The translations under genes and the position numbers were made by a program. Shown here piece after piece: positions 44,019-53,023 of a DNA stretch of 64,000 bases. Every line of letters begins with the position of its first letter. The first letter of the stretch is position 1. The notes under the pieces are model-generated. The model was not told the origin of the DNA, did not search any database, and worked only from the letters and a program-made list of their open reading frames with translations. The DNA is from Candidatus Zixiibacteriota bacterium (GTDB taxonomy: Bacteria > Zixibacteria > MSB-5A5 > WJJR01 > JAJRUJ01): NCBI GenBank assembly GCA_024277855.1, contig JAJRUJ010000087.1:1-64000 (forward strand), given 5' to 3'.

Positions 44019-44975
44019 ATGCAGCGCAGGCAATTCCTCATCCAGACTGCAAAGGCCTCTGCTATGGCGTTAGGGGTCACCGGCGCCGGCATCTGGCTGG
44101 CCGGTCGCAAGGCGACCGAATCCGATCGTGTGTTTGCCATCCCCGACTATTCGATCCCGCAGGATCGTCTCACCCGGAATTTTGTCGTTGTGCGCGGCAC
44201 CAATCCAGCGGCGATGGTCACTGCCGGGATGACCGAGTTGGGCGGTATCGGCAAATTTATTTCTCCGGGAGACCGCGTGTTGGTCAAACCCAATGTCGGT
44301 TTCGACCGACCGTCGTTTATGGGGGCAACCACCTCACCTGAAGTCACTGGAGCAGTGGTGCGCGCCGTTTTGGCGGCCGGCGCCGCCCGGGTGGTCGTAT
44401 CGGATAACCCGATCAATTCTCCCGCGGCCAGTTTTGGCCGCTCCGGGATCGGAACTGCGGTCGCGCAGGCCGGCGGGGAGGTTCGCTATCTGTCCGAGAA
44501 TGATTTTCGGGAGACTCATATCGGCGGCGTGGCCCTTGGACAATTCACCACCGCCGCCGCGTTGCTGGGTGGCGTGGATAAAGTAATCGGCCTGCCCACC
44601 CTCAAAGACCACAACCTCTCGGGTATGTCGTTTGCCATGAAAAACTGGTATGGGTTGCTGGGCCTTGGCCGCAATCGCTTCCATCAGGACATCCAGAATG
44701 TGATCGCCGATTTGGCGTTTATGATCAAGCCGACATTGGTCATCGGCGACGCCACCCGCATCCTGACCAAAAATGGTCCGACCGGTGGCTCGCCCTCCGA
44801 CGTTAAACCCGGCGGCACGCTCATCTTCTCCACCGACGCCGTGGCGGTTGATGCCTTCGGCCGTGAGATGCTCAAACGGTCTGCGGATATCTGCCGGTAT
44901 ATCCAACTGGCCGCCGACCGCGGGATCGGCACTTCCGACTACAACAGTCTGGGCTATATGGAGGTGCACGTCTAA
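44019..44975 (+). CDS. DUF362 protein with twin-arginine signal
   Basis: 318 residues. N-terminal MQRRQFLIQTAKASAMALGVTGAG is a Tat signal (RRxFL), implying export in folded form, perhaps with a metal cofactor. The DUF362 domain has VLVKPNVGFDRPS, GAARVVVSDNP, LPTLKDHNLSGMSFAMKNWYGLLGLGRN and the conserved VIGDATRIL. Function is unknown; it is frequently linked to ferredoxin proteins, which fits the next gene overlapping its stop codon by one base. No Fe-S cysteine cluster of its own. Confidence 0.88.
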   Translation: MQRRQFLIQTAKASAMALGVTGAGIWLAGRKATESDRVFAIPDYSIPQDRLTRNFVVVRGTNPAAMVTAGMTELGGIGKFISPGDRVLVKPNVGFDRPSFMGATTSPEVTGAVVRAVLAAGAARVVVSDNPINSPAASFGRSGIGTAVAQAGGEVRYLSENDFRETHIGGVALGQFTTAAALLGGVDKVIGLPTLKDHNLSGMSFAMKNWYGLLGLGRNRFHQDIQNVIADLAFMIKPTLVIGDATRILTKNGPTGGSPSDVKPGGTLIFSTDAVAVDAFGREMLKRSADICRYIQLAADRGIGTSDYNSLGYMEVHV

Positions 44976-46495
44976 TGCGCACCATCCGAGCGATTTATCA
45001 GTTGTTTTTCCTCGGGTTGTTCCTGCTTTTGCTGTATTGGGCGAGTTACGACCGGTTGGCCGGTTATCCGGTGCGGCTTTTCCTCGATACCGATCCGCTG
45101 GTCGCGGTCGGCACGGTACTTTCAACCGGTACTCTATATCGCGCGCTCTGGTACGCAATTCCCCTTCTTGTCCTGACTATTTTCCTCGGACGGTTCTATT
45201 GCGGCTGGATCTGTCCGCTGGGTGCGCTCCAGGATTTTGCTGCGCTGTTACGCCGCTCCCGGTTGAAAAAAAATATTCATGATAACGACTATCGCCCGAT
45301 CTATCGTTTGAAATACCTGATCCTGACCACTTTTTTGGTCATGGCCGCCTTTGGAATGCTGCAAATCGGCCTGCTCGATCCACTGGTCCTGCTTACGCGG
45401 GCGATGACTACGTCGGTTCTCCCATCTATTGACCGGGGTGAGAGTTGGCTGTTTCTCACCTCTCGTGAATTTGACCTGGGTTGGATCGCCGGCCTGCTCT
45501 TGATCTCGGTCCTGATCGCCGCGGTCTACCGGCCGCGACTCTGGTGCAAATTGCTCTGTCCGCTTGGCGCCTTGCTGGGGGTTTTCTCCCGTTGGTCGAT
45601 TTTTCATGTTCGCCGCTCATTGGATAATTGCGATGATTGTCGGATCTGCGCGGCCAATTGCCCGGCGGGGGCCGAGCCGGATAAGAACCTGCGCAAATCC
45701 GAATGTATGCTTCTGTTAAACTGCCTGGAGACGTGCCCGTCGGGATCGATTTCTTTTGGCGTGATGAATGACCAGGCGCCGTTGCCGGTAGCCGGGCCGA
45801 ATCTGACTCGTCGTCGGATTGCCGGGGCTGCACTGGCTGGTTTGGCGGTGCCGCTGGTCTTCCGTTCGCGTCCTTCGATTGTCGATACACCAAGGCCCCA
45901 GCTTATCCGGCCGCCGGGATCGCTGGCCGAACCGGATTTTCTCGCCCGTTGTATTAAGTGTGAAGAATGTATGCAGATCTGCCCAACCAATGTCCTGCAA
46001 CCGTCGATGACCGAGGCGGGGATTGAGGGGTTCTGGACCCCGGTGCTTAAAAACACCATCGGCTATTGCGAAGTCAACTGTGTGCTCTGCGGAGAGGTTT
46101 GTCCCACCGGGGCAATCGACAAAATCACCCTCGACCAAAAACAGGGGAGAGGTGAATTCAAGGGCAAACCAATTGTCCTCGGTACCGCTTTCTTTGACCG
46201 CGGCCGGTGCCTCCCCTGGGCGATGAACCGGCCATGCGTTGTCTGTCAGGAAGTCTGTCCGACCTCGCCCAAAGCGATCATTACCGACGAGGTGGTTGTC
46301 TATGAGGGCGATAAACGTATCGAATTAAAACGACCCCGGATTGAACCTGATCTTTGCATCGGTTGCGGTATTTGTGAACACGAATGCCCGGTTGTCGACC
46401 GCCGCGCAGTCTATGTCACCTCGGTCGGCGAAACTCGCTCAGAAAAAAATCGGATGATTCTTGATACACCGGTATCTACTGGAGGTAAATCATGA
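44975..46495 (+). CDS. Membrane polyferredoxin (NapH/CcoG-like) with extra Fe-S domains
   Basis: 506-residue electron carrier. The N-terminal membrane part has about five helices and two CxxxCPLG motifs (YCGWICPLGALQDF; WCKLLCPLGALLG) typical of NapH/NosR/RdxA proteins. Then come 4Fe-4S clusters: CDDCRICAANCPAG, a CLETCPSG site, CIKCEECMQICPTN, CVLCGEVCPTGAI, CVVCQEVCPTS and CIGCGICEHECPV. It probably passes electrons from the membrane pool to the exported partners. Its start shares a base with the DUF362 stop; its stop overlaps the next ATG by four bases, so the genes are translationally coupled. Confidence 0.9.
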   Translation: MRTIRAIYQLFFLGLFLLLLYWASYDRLAGYPVRLFLDTDPLVAVGTVLSTGTLYRALWYAIPLLVLTIFLGRFYCGWICPLGALQDFAALLRRSRLKKNIHDNDYRPIYRLKYLILTTFLVMAAFGMLQIGLLDPLVLLTRAMTTSVLPSIDRGESWLFLTSREFDLGWIAGLLLISVLIAAVYRPRLWCKLLCPLGALLGVFSRWSIFHVRRSLDNCDDCRICAANCPAGAEPDKNLRKSECMLLLNCLETCPSGSISFGVMNDQAPLPVAGPNLTRRRIAGAALAGLAVPLVFRSRPSIVDTPRPQLIRPPGSLAEPDFLARCIKCEECMQICPTNVLQPSMTEAGIEGFWTPVLKNTIGYCEVNCVLCGEVCPTGAIDKITLDQKQGRGEFKGKPIVLGTAFFDRGRCLPWAMNRPCVVCQEVCPTSPKAIITDEVVVYEGDKRIELKRPRIEPDLCIGCGICEHECPVVDRRAVYVTSVGETRSEKNRMILDTPVSTGGKS

Positions 46496-47727
46496 GACGC
46501 CGTGAATTCATTCGTTCTGTCGGTCTTGGCGCGGCAGCTGTCGCCTCTGCCGGCGTTGTTGGCTGTACGAAAAGCGATGTGCCGGCAACAAAAGGGGAGA
46601 CCGCGGCCCGGACTGCCGACCAGGCCATCAAGTCTTATCGCGAAATCGGCACGACCGGTTTGAAAATGTCCGACATCTCCATGGGGTGTGGGCAACTGGA
46701 TAACCCGTATGTTGTCGAACGGGCCATTGATGTTGGTATAAACTATTTCGATACGGCCCCCGATTATGGCAACGGTCAATCTGAAATCACCCTGGGTAAA
46801 GTCTTCAAAGATCCCGCCAAGCGCGACAAATGTATCATCTGTACCAAAATTTGCGAGCGGGGCGCCTACGGTCAGCATTTAAACGTCGGCTCATCACCGG
46901 CCGAGGTCGTCGCGGTGGTCGAGGGTAGTCTCAAACGACTCAACACCGACCATATTGATTTGATAATGGTCCACGCCATCGGTGAGCGTGAAAATGACTT
47001 GCCCCGGCTGACCGATCCCGGAATGCTGGAGGCCGTAGCCCGGCTTAAAGAACAGGGCAAAATCGGTCATCTCGGTGTTTCCTCTCATGGCCCGCATTGC
47101 ATGGAGGATTGCCTGACCGCGGCAATCGAATCGGGTCATTACGCCATGTTCATGCCGGCTTACAATTTTGTTCAGCATGACCGGCTGGGTGAGGTTCTGC
47201 AGAAGGCCCGGGAAAAAGGTGTCGGGGTGGTCGCCATGAAAACACTCAGCGGCGCCAAGGAAGAAGACCTCAGCCGTTTCCAGGCGGACGGAAGCGATTT
47301 GGCTGCGGCTGCCTTCAAATGGGTTTTTACCAATCCGGCGGTAAGTGGTTTGGTGGTGACAATGCGTACAAGCGCCGAGGTGGACAAGTATGCCGCCGCT
47401 TCCGGCAAGCGGTTTGCCGCTGAGGATCAAGGCCTCCTCAATCAATATTCCACAGAAATCTGGTCTGAGTATTGTCGTACCGGCTGCGGCGACTGCTTGC
47501 CCCATTGCCCTCATGGTGTCGCCATTGCCGAGATCATGCGCTATGATATGTATTTCACCGCTTACGGCGATCATTATAAGGCAATGAAAGGGTTCCATGA
47601 TCTCCCGCCGGCGATGAGACCGAATGCCTGCCGCAACTGTTCAGCGCCCTGCCTGCAGGGCTGCGGCTACAATCTCGCTATCCGCGACCGGCTTCTGGAA
47701 GCTGCCGACCGGCTGCAGTTTGTCTAG
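46492..47727 (+). CDS. Tat-exported aldo-keto reductase with C-terminal Fe-S cysteine cluster
   Basis: 411 residues. MRRREFIRSVGLGAAAVASAGVVGC combines a twin-arginine signal with a lipobox-like Cys25. The AKR barrel (~48-310) keeps the Asp/Tyr pair (NYFDTAPDYGNGQSE), Lys (IICTKICE) and His (LIMVHAIGE) of the catalytic tetrad. The C-terminus has YCRTGCGDCLPHCP and CRNCSAPCLQGCG, ferredoxin-like clusters known in some bacterial AKRs. An extracytoplasmic site lacks soluble NADPH, so electrons may come from the polyferredoxin next door (inference). Last gene of the operon. Confidence 0.88.
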   Translation: MRRREFIRSVGLGAAAVASAGVVGCTKSDVPATKGETAARTADQAIKSYREIGTTGLKMSDISMGCGQLDNPYVVERAIDVGINYFDTAPDYGNGQSEITLGKVFKDPAKRDKCIICTKICERGAYGQHLNVGSSPAEVVAVVEGSLKRLNTDHIDLIMVHAIGERENDLPRLTDPGMLEAVARLKEQGKIGHLGVSSHGPHCMEDCLTAAIESGHYAMFMPAYNFVQHDRLGEVLQKAREKGVGVVAMKTLSGAKEEDLSRFQADGSDLAAAAFKWVFTNPAVSGLVVTMRTSAEVDKYAAASGKRFAAEDQGLLNQYSTEIWSEYCRTGCGDCLPHCPHGVAIAEIMRYDMYFTAYGDHYKAMKGFHDLPPAMRPNACRNCSAPCLQGCGYNLAIRDRLLEAADRLQFV

Positions 47728-47751
47728 CGTGAATTTAAATGCCTATGGGAT

Positions 47752-47783
47752 GAAAAAAGAGCGGTTGCCGTTTGGCCGCCGCT
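47752..47783 (-). terminator. Intrinsic terminator of the GT4 gene
   Basis: On the minus strand: AGCGG-cg-GCC-aaac-GGC-aa-CCGCT followed by C and six T residues, starting four bases after the GT4 stop at 47787. It also lies between two convergent genes, so it may slow plus-strand readthrough. Confidence 0.6.
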
Positions 47784-47786
47784 TTG

Positions 47787-48755
47787 TCATCGGAGATTAT
47801 GTGCGATCTTGCCACGAGATAAGATGTCTTCACATTTGTGCTGGAAATCATCCATATTACCCCTGGCGAAGACAACTGTGCCCTCCGGCCGTACGCAAAC
47901 ATCGCTGGCCACCGCCGGACAACCAAAATACAATGCTTCAGCGATACTGATCCCGTACCCGTCCACACAGGTCGGCCGCACCAGCAGATCGGCCTGCCTA
48001 AAAATCGGCCACAACTCTTTTTGTCCGGTCATAAAACAAATATTGTTGCCGAGTTTGCGTTTGGCAATCATCTCCCTGATCTTCCGGTAGTGGCCGCGTT
48101 CGCCGATCTCCGCCAACGCAAAGAGCAACCCGACATTGGGAAATTCAATCTGTAGTCGAGCGATGAGTTCGACACACATATCCAGCCCATACAAATCGAT
48201 TCCCTCGTGAAAAACCAACCGGAAGGCATTGGCGACGATCAAAGGCCGTCGCTGCTCAATAAAATCGCGGACGTCATTCGAATATGATTGCCGAATAGTG
48301 GTTTCATCCTCAAGTGACGGCGGCAAAAATGCCGGATGAATTGTCGTCGTATCCGGCAGGGAAAATCCCTGCTTATCAAATAGCTCACGCAGATGCGGCC
48401 CGACAAAGACCAGTTCGCCGCAACGACGCAGAAAAAGCTCGACGACCGCCGATTTCACCGGCCCCCAGTTCTCAAGGTCCTGTCCGCTGTGGATGGTGAG
48501 TCGGCATTTGCCGGCAAGATTGCGGGCCAGCAATGCCGACAAAATTCCGGTAGACAGCACATTCAGCTCGATCACGTCGTATGACGATGGTTGGAGTGAA
48601 AGCAAATGAATAAACCGGCCAAAACGATCGGGGTGGCCCACATCGACAGTGTCAACGGTATGTCCCTCGGCCGTCAATTTTCGCCGCAGGCGAGAGACAT
48701 AAACTGATACGCCACCAAGCGGGGGGGGAAGTGGGCCGATGATCAGTGTCTTCAT
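47787..48755 (-). CDS. Family 4 glycosyltransferase
   Basis: 322-residue GT-B enzyme. MKTLIIGPLPPPLGGVSVYVSRLRRKL is a classical GT4 N-terminus; the donor domain has IVANAFRLVFHEGIDLYG and LLVRPTCVDGYGISIAEALYFGCPAVAS, with the E-x7-E pair reduced to D..E. ATG 48755 is chosen because AAAGGA precedes it; the track adds 13 residues upstream. The protein stops soon after the last helix (DILSRGKIAHNLR), somewhat short for GT4. It lies at the left edge of the second polysaccharide region. Confidence 0.85.
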   Translation of the reverse strand: MKTLIIGPLPPPLGGVSVYVSRLRRKLTAEGHTVDTVDVGHPDRFGRFIHLLSLQPSSYDVIELNVLSTGILSALLARNLAGKCRLTIHSGQDLENWGPVKSAVVELFLRRCGELVFVGPHLRELFDKQGFSLPDTTTIHPAFLPPSLEDETTIRQSYSNDVRDFIEQRRPLIVANAFRLVFHEGIDLYGLDMCVELIARLQIEFPNVGLLFALAEIGERGHYRKIREMIAKRKLGNNICFMTGQKELWPIFRQADLLVRPTCVDGYGISIAEALYFGCPAVASDVCVRPEGTVVFARGNMDDFQHKCEDILSRGKIAHNLR

Positions 48756-48826
48756 TTGGGCATCCTTTCTGCAAGCGAAAGATTGCCCGAACACTCGATC
48801 GGTTCAATGGAATTTTTCAAGACGGG

Positions 48827-49216
48827 TTATTGGACTTCCACGATCTTCCAGTCATCACCATCCTGCGCAAAATGCAGCATGGTAACCGTCACATCTGGAT
48901 AGGCTTTGAGGATTTGGTCTTTCACCTTGCTCATATCCGCAAAAATTGTCTCGCGTTCGGCCTCAATCGATGAAAATGCCGCATGACCGCCGTATCCGGC
49001 ACAATCGTCGTGCTGGCTGATGAATATATTGGTCACGCCGTGTTTTTCACAGCAGAGTCCAATATTTTTTAGGGCGAACTCTTTTTGTTTGCACGCCCCG
49101 CCAAATGCGATAATATCGACATCTCCAACCAACCCCCGCCGGTCAATCCACTGGCGCAGAGTTTTTTGCAGCCGGTAATCCATGCAGTGCAAGATCAGGT
49201 TATTGCATTTCCCCAT
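48827..49216 (-). CDS. Small carbonic-anhydrase-like protein
   Basis: 129-residue soluble protein that looks like a minimal beta-carbonic-anhydrase-type zinc site: Cys11, Asp13 and Arg15 in LILHCMDYR, then HDDC in ISQHDDCAGYGG. In true beta enzymes the ligands are Cys, His, Cys with a conserved Asp-Arg dyad, all of which have counterparts here. The length is well below the ~200 residues usual for active beta-CAs, so activity is uncertain. Lies between the GT4 gene and tRNA-Ser. Confidence 0.65.
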   Translation of the reverse strand: MGKCNNLILHCMDYRLQKTLRQWIDRRGLVGDVDIIAFGGACKQKEFALKNIGLCCEKHGVTNIFISQHDDCAGYGGHAAFSSIEAERETIFADMSKVKDQILKAYPDVTVTMLHFAQDGDDWKIVEVQ

Positions 49217-49361
49217 GGGTTACTCTCCCAAAAACTTGTTGCTTCTTTGACTTTGGCCGAGAAGATAGCCGATTGTTGCTGATGCCGCAAGCCGAGCCGC
49301 GCAGAAATGCCGATGGGGGGCCTGCTATTACAACCGGTCGTTGCTCGATTGGCGGGAAAAG

Positions 49362-49448
49362 CGGAGAGACTGGGATTCGAACCCAGGAGGCGCGTTAACA
49401 CCCACACGCTTTCCAGGCGTGCTCCTTAAACCACTCGGACATCTCTCC
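49362..49448 (-). tRNA. tRNA-Ser (anticodon GGA)
   Basis: 87-nt class II tRNA on the minus strand. Acceptor GGAGAGA/TCTCTCC pairs fully with discriminator G, as expected for serine. Anticodon stem CACGC/GCGTG encloses loop CTGGAAA, giving GGA, which reads UCC and UCU. The T arm CTGGG-TTCGAAT-CCCAG is canonical, and the long variable arm fits serine. The 3' CCA is not encoded. The flanks (49217-49361, 49449-49733) show no gene and no integrated element. Confidence 0.95.
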
Positions 49449-49733
49449 GGTCTGCAACAGATGAACCGGCCCAAAACCCGTCGATCCACGCACCAATCTT
49501 ACCGTCTACGTCATTTGAAATCAAGCAATTTCAAGCCGTGAACGTCTCCACGGCAATCTCAATGAGAACCTTTGCCACCGAGGGAGTTCAAATGTACATT
49601 CGAACGAGCCAATTTTGGCGCAAAGGGGAGCTGAATCGGGTAGATTGGTCGATAAATCAAAGATAGGGCCACGTCGCAACGGCTAAATCGAGTTGACAGA
49701 ACAAGTATATGCCAAACCCCGATAGGTAACAAA

Positions 49734-51809
49734 GTGCCATCATTTAACCGCCAATTAGATCCGATTAGCGGGCTGCTGTCGCTGGTTAGTTTTGCCTGTT
49801 TTCTGATCATCGGGCTGCATTGGTTTTCCGTTTTGCAGTTGGCCGCCTGGATCGCTTTTTCGCTGCTTACAGCCCTGCCGGGATGGAGCCTGGGCTATAT
49901 CCTCGGCGGTCGACAATGGCTGGGACGGGTGGAGTTCTGGGCCGCCGGTGCCGTTGCCGGCTGGGCGATTTCGGGTTATCTCCTGCTGATCGTCGGCTAC
50001 CTCTCCGGGGGTGTACGGCTCTGGCCATTGTGGATATTGACGCCGTTGTTACTCCTCGGCGCCATAATCTTTAATCGATCGGACCGCCCGGCCCCCGGCT
50101 ACCATTTGGGCGAGTGGAAACGCAATCAATGGCGGGTGCTGACTCTCACCCTCGCGATTGTCATGGTCTTCATTACCCGCCCCTTTATCACGGTCGGATC
50201 GTTAACCCCCGATGGATATGCTTATCCCTGGTTATTCGGTTTCGATTTTACCAACCGGGTTTCGATTGCTGCCAATGGTGCCGTGAGCCTGCCGCCCAAC
50301 TATTTTCATATCTATGGCGAAACATTCTATTATTATATGCTCACGTATATTCATCCTATTGCCTTTAAACTCATGATGAACTCCGGCGTGGAAATGTTTT
50401 CCACCCTGCTGATGTGGTGTGTCAACCTGGCAGTCTGTTTTACCGTCCTGCTCGTGGCGCTCTTGCGGCTGTTTGTCCGACGGTGGAAAGCGTTGCTCCT
50501 TGCCATTCTTACCATATTTGTCGGTTACAGCTATTACTGGACCTACCTCGCGGTCAAGACCTATGCCCGCGCCAATCCGGATCAATTCCCCGCGACAGTC
50601 GGCGATGGTTTCTGGATGGGTTATTCTAATGTTTCCCATCTGGTCTATCGCTATTTTCTGGTTGAGCCGCAAACCGTTCTGGCCCTGGCGATTCTGCTGC
50701 CGGTCCTGGGATATTTTCTGCTCACGCGCGGCCATCTCCGACAGATCACCGCCGGTTGCGGGATCGGCTTTGCCCTTGGAATTGTTTTCGGCGTCGATGC
50801 GCTTACCACCTTATGGGTTGGGATGGGGATTGGCGTGCTGGCGATCGCCGATCTCATTGCATCGCGGAAAAACCTCCTCCGGCCCCTGATTGGCTGGGTT
50901 GTGGCCGGGCTGGTCGCGACGGTGATGGCACTCGGCTACTATCAGATAGGCATGTACTCCGCGGCGACTTCACAATCGCTGGTTATCGCGATGCACCCGA
51001 CATTCGCTAAAATATTCCCCGCTTTTATGCTGGTCGAATTTGGTCCCTTGATTATTTTTGGCTTGATCGGGGGCGGTTTGCTCTGGTCTAAAAATCGCGT
51101 CGGTGCGGGAATTTGGTGGTTGTTGCTGTTGATGGCCGCCTGGGCGGTCTGTTACCTGCAGTCGCAATATGACGATCAACTCGGGCTGCTCAAGGGTTCG
51201 CGGTTCTTGTTTATCATCTTTGCCCTGGGTGTCGGGGTTTTTGCCCAGTGGTTTTTCACTCGGTCACGGTCGTTGTTTGTCCGGATTGTCGTTGCGTTGG
51301 TCCTGCTCACCGCCATCCCGACCTGGGCCACCGACTGGTCGAAAACGGCCGATACCGGCGACCGCAGCGAGACAGTCTATGTGTATCCGGAGGATTATGC
51401 CGCCTGCAACTGGATCAAAGCAAACCTGCCCCCGGATGCAGTTGTGCAGTCGTCACCTTCCTACACCAATTATCATTGGACCGTTGCCCCGGCGCCGTAT
51501 TACTATCCATTGATTGCCAATTTTGCCGAGCGGCCGATGGCGGTCGGCTGTTGGGGAATGCCCCAGATGATTCCGAACATCAAAGATAAGTTTTATCATA
51601 CGTTGGCCGATATAACTACCGTATTTGAGACGACCAATATCGATACGATACTGGTGCTGCTGGACCGCTATCAAATCGATTATCTTTACTATGGTCCGCG
51701 TGAGCGGATGCGCTGGCCCGGATTCGAGGCGGTCCTGCAAAACTATCCGCAAACGTTCGTCAGGGAATATGACCGGGACAATGTCCAAATCTACCGTACG
51801 GTCCGCTGA
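49734..51809 (+). CDS. Large polytopic membrane protein, GT-C-like
   Basis: 691 residues with some 14-16 hydrophobic helices, then a C-terminal soluble domain (~540-691). After the fourth or fifth helix comes a loop TPDGYAYPWLFGFDFTNRV and a tyrosine-rich GETFYYYMLTYIHPIAF, recalling the YYY motif of archaeal/Chloroflexi GT-C-type proteins (DUF2298-like). That assignment is tentative. Start is GTG 49734 behind a weak GATAGG. A GT2 gene follows within 4 bp of its stop, so the pair probably acts together on a lipid-linked sugar. Confidence 0.7.
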   Translation: MPSFNRQLDPISGLLSLVSFACFLIIGLHWFSVLQLAAWIAFSLLTALPGWSLGYILGGRQWLGRVEFWAAGAVAGWAISGYLLLIVGYLSGGVRLWPLWILTPLLLLGAIIFNRSDRPAPGYHLGEWKRNQWRVLTLTLAIVMVFITRPFITVGSLTPDGYAYPWLFGFDFTNRVSIAANGAVSLPPNYFHIYGETFYYYMLTYIHPIAFKLMMNSGVEMFSTLLMWCVNLAVCFTVLLVALLRLFVRRWKALLLAILTIFVGYSYYWTYLAVKTYARANPDQFPATVGDGFWMGYSNVSHLVYRYFLVEPQTVLALAILLPVLGYFLLTRGHLRQITAGCGIGFALGIVFGVDALTTLWVGMGIGVLAIADLIASRKNLLRPLIGWVVAGLVATVMALGYYQIGMYSAATSQSLVIAMHPTFAKIFPAFMLVEFGPLIIFGLIGGGLLWSKNRVGAGIWWLLLLMAAWAVCYLQSQYDDQLGLLKGSRFLFIIFALGVGVFAQWFFTRSRSLFVRIVVALVLLTAIPTWATDWSKTADTGDRSETVYVYPEDYAACNWIKANLPPDAVVQSSPSYTNYHWTVAPAPYYYPLIANFAERPMAVGCWGMPQMIPNIKDKFYHTLADITTVFETTNIDTILVLLDRYQIDYLYYGPRERMRWPGFEAVLQNYPQTFVREYDRDNVQIYRTVR

Positions 51810-51813
51810 AGCC

Positions 51814-52500
51814 ATGACCGCCCGGCCGGCAGGGGAATATATCCTGATCCCCGCCTACAATGAAGCGTCGAAAATTGCGGAGGTGATCGACGGGCTGGCC
51901 GCCATGGGCTTTGTCAACGTCGTCGTCGTCGATGACGGCTCGGTCGACGATACTGCCCGGGTGGCCCACGAGGCCGGCGCAATCGTGCTTCGCCACCCGA
52001 TCAATTGCGGCGTCGGCGCGGCGACTGCTACCGGTTTTGCGTATTTGCGGGAGATTGATGCGGCCGCCGTGGCGACTTTCGATGCCGACGGGCAGCACGA
52101 TCCGGACAACCTCCCGGCGCTGTTTGCCCCGATCTATGAAAATGGTGTAGATGTCGTTGTCGGCTCCCGGATGTTCAATCCTGAGGGGATGCCTCTGTTC
52201 CGGCGGCTGGCTCAGCGTGCGGCGACTTTCTCAACATTTTTATTGTTCGGACAGTGGTCGACCGACACCCAATCAGGGCTGAAAGCCTTCTCCCGTCGAG
52301 CATTGTCGACGATTCAAATCAGAACCAATCGTTTCGAAGTTTGTTCGGAGATTATCGCCGAAATTCGGCGGCGCAAACTGACTATGTCCGAAGTACCGAT
52401 CAAGGTGATTTATACGTCATATTCCATGAGCAAAGGGCAGGGACTCACCGTCGGGATTCGCACTCTTGCCCGCTTGGTCATCGACCGGATTTTACGTTAA
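51814..52500 (+). CDS. Family 2 glycosyltransferase, DPM-like
   Basis: 228-residue GT-A enzyme. Motifs: YILIPAYNEASKIAEVIDGL, VVVVDDGSVDDTARVAHEAG, the DADGQHDPDNLPALF metal site and STDTQSGLKAFSRRAL near the end, as in polyprenyl-phosphate hexose synthases. No membrane anchor. ATG 51814 is taken because it follows the upstream stop by 4 bp; an earlier in-frame ATG at 51781 overlaps the membrane gene and is less likely. The DUF2304 partner follows at 12 bp, a pairing common for such enzymes. Confidence 0.87.
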   Translation: MTARPAGEYILIPAYNEASKIAEVIDGLAAMGFVNVVVVDDGSVDDTARVAHEAGAIVLRHPINCGVGAATATGFAYLREIDAAAVATFDADGQHDPDNLPALFAPIYENGVDVVVGSRMFNPEGMPLFRRLAQRAATFSTFLLFGQWSTDTQSGLKAFSRRALSTIQIRTNRFEVCSEIIAEIRRRKLTMSEVPIKVIYTSYSMSKGQGLTVGIRTLARLVIDRILR

Positions 52501-52512
52501 TAGGGAGAAGTC

Positions 52513-52878
52513 ATGCATCCGATACAGTGGATCATCCTGGCCTTCGCAGTAGTTGTCGAACTGCTGGTTATCGCCGGCCTGCAACGCGGACGGGTCTCGG
52601 CCAAGGGCCTGGTCTTCTGGACATTGGTCTGGACGCTGGTGGCCGTCGTTGCAATCTGGCCCGATATTACCTATCTGGTTGCCGACCTGGTTGGAATCAC
52701 CCGGGGCGCTGATCTTGTTCTCTATCTTGGGCTGATGGTAACTTTTTTTATTCTCTTTCGCAATGCGGTCAGGATGGAAAAAATCGAGCGTGACCTGGCC
52801 GCTTTGGTCCGCATCCTGGCCTTAAAGGGCGCCAAAGAGCCAGCCGACAGGGACAAAGACAATCGCTCCCCGGCGTAA
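52513..52878 (+). CDS. DUF2304 small membrane protein
   Basis: 121 residues with three hydrophobic segments (IQWIILAFAVVVELLVIAGL, LVFWTLVWTLVAVVAIWP, LVLYLGLMVTFFILF), then a helix KIERDLAALVRILAL and a charged tail. Matches DUF2304, usually found just after a GT2 gene as here, and thought to be a membrane partner of the glycosyltransferase. SD GGGAG precedes the ATG. Confidence 0.85.
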   Translation: MHPIQWIILAFAVVVELLVIAGLQRGRVSAKGLVFWTLVWTLVAVVAIWPDITYLVADLVGITRGADLVLYLGLMVTFFILFRNAVRMEKIERDLAALVRILALKGAKEPADRDKDNRSPA

Positions 52879-53023
52879 CGAGCAACCGTGCCGATAATTC
52901 GAAGCAGACAAATTACTTGACCAGCCCACGACTTGTTTCCATGGTTGATCTGTACGGCGTTTCTGGGTAATGGGGGCGCAAATACCCGGTTGACCGTTCA
53001 GTAATGGAGGTTTCTCAGCGATC

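Noticed and set aside
49217-49733. Genomic island or prophage attached to tRNA-Ser
   Set aside because: No integrase, no repeated tRNA 3' end and no mobile genes nearby; the xerD-like gene is a housekeeping type about 44 kb away.
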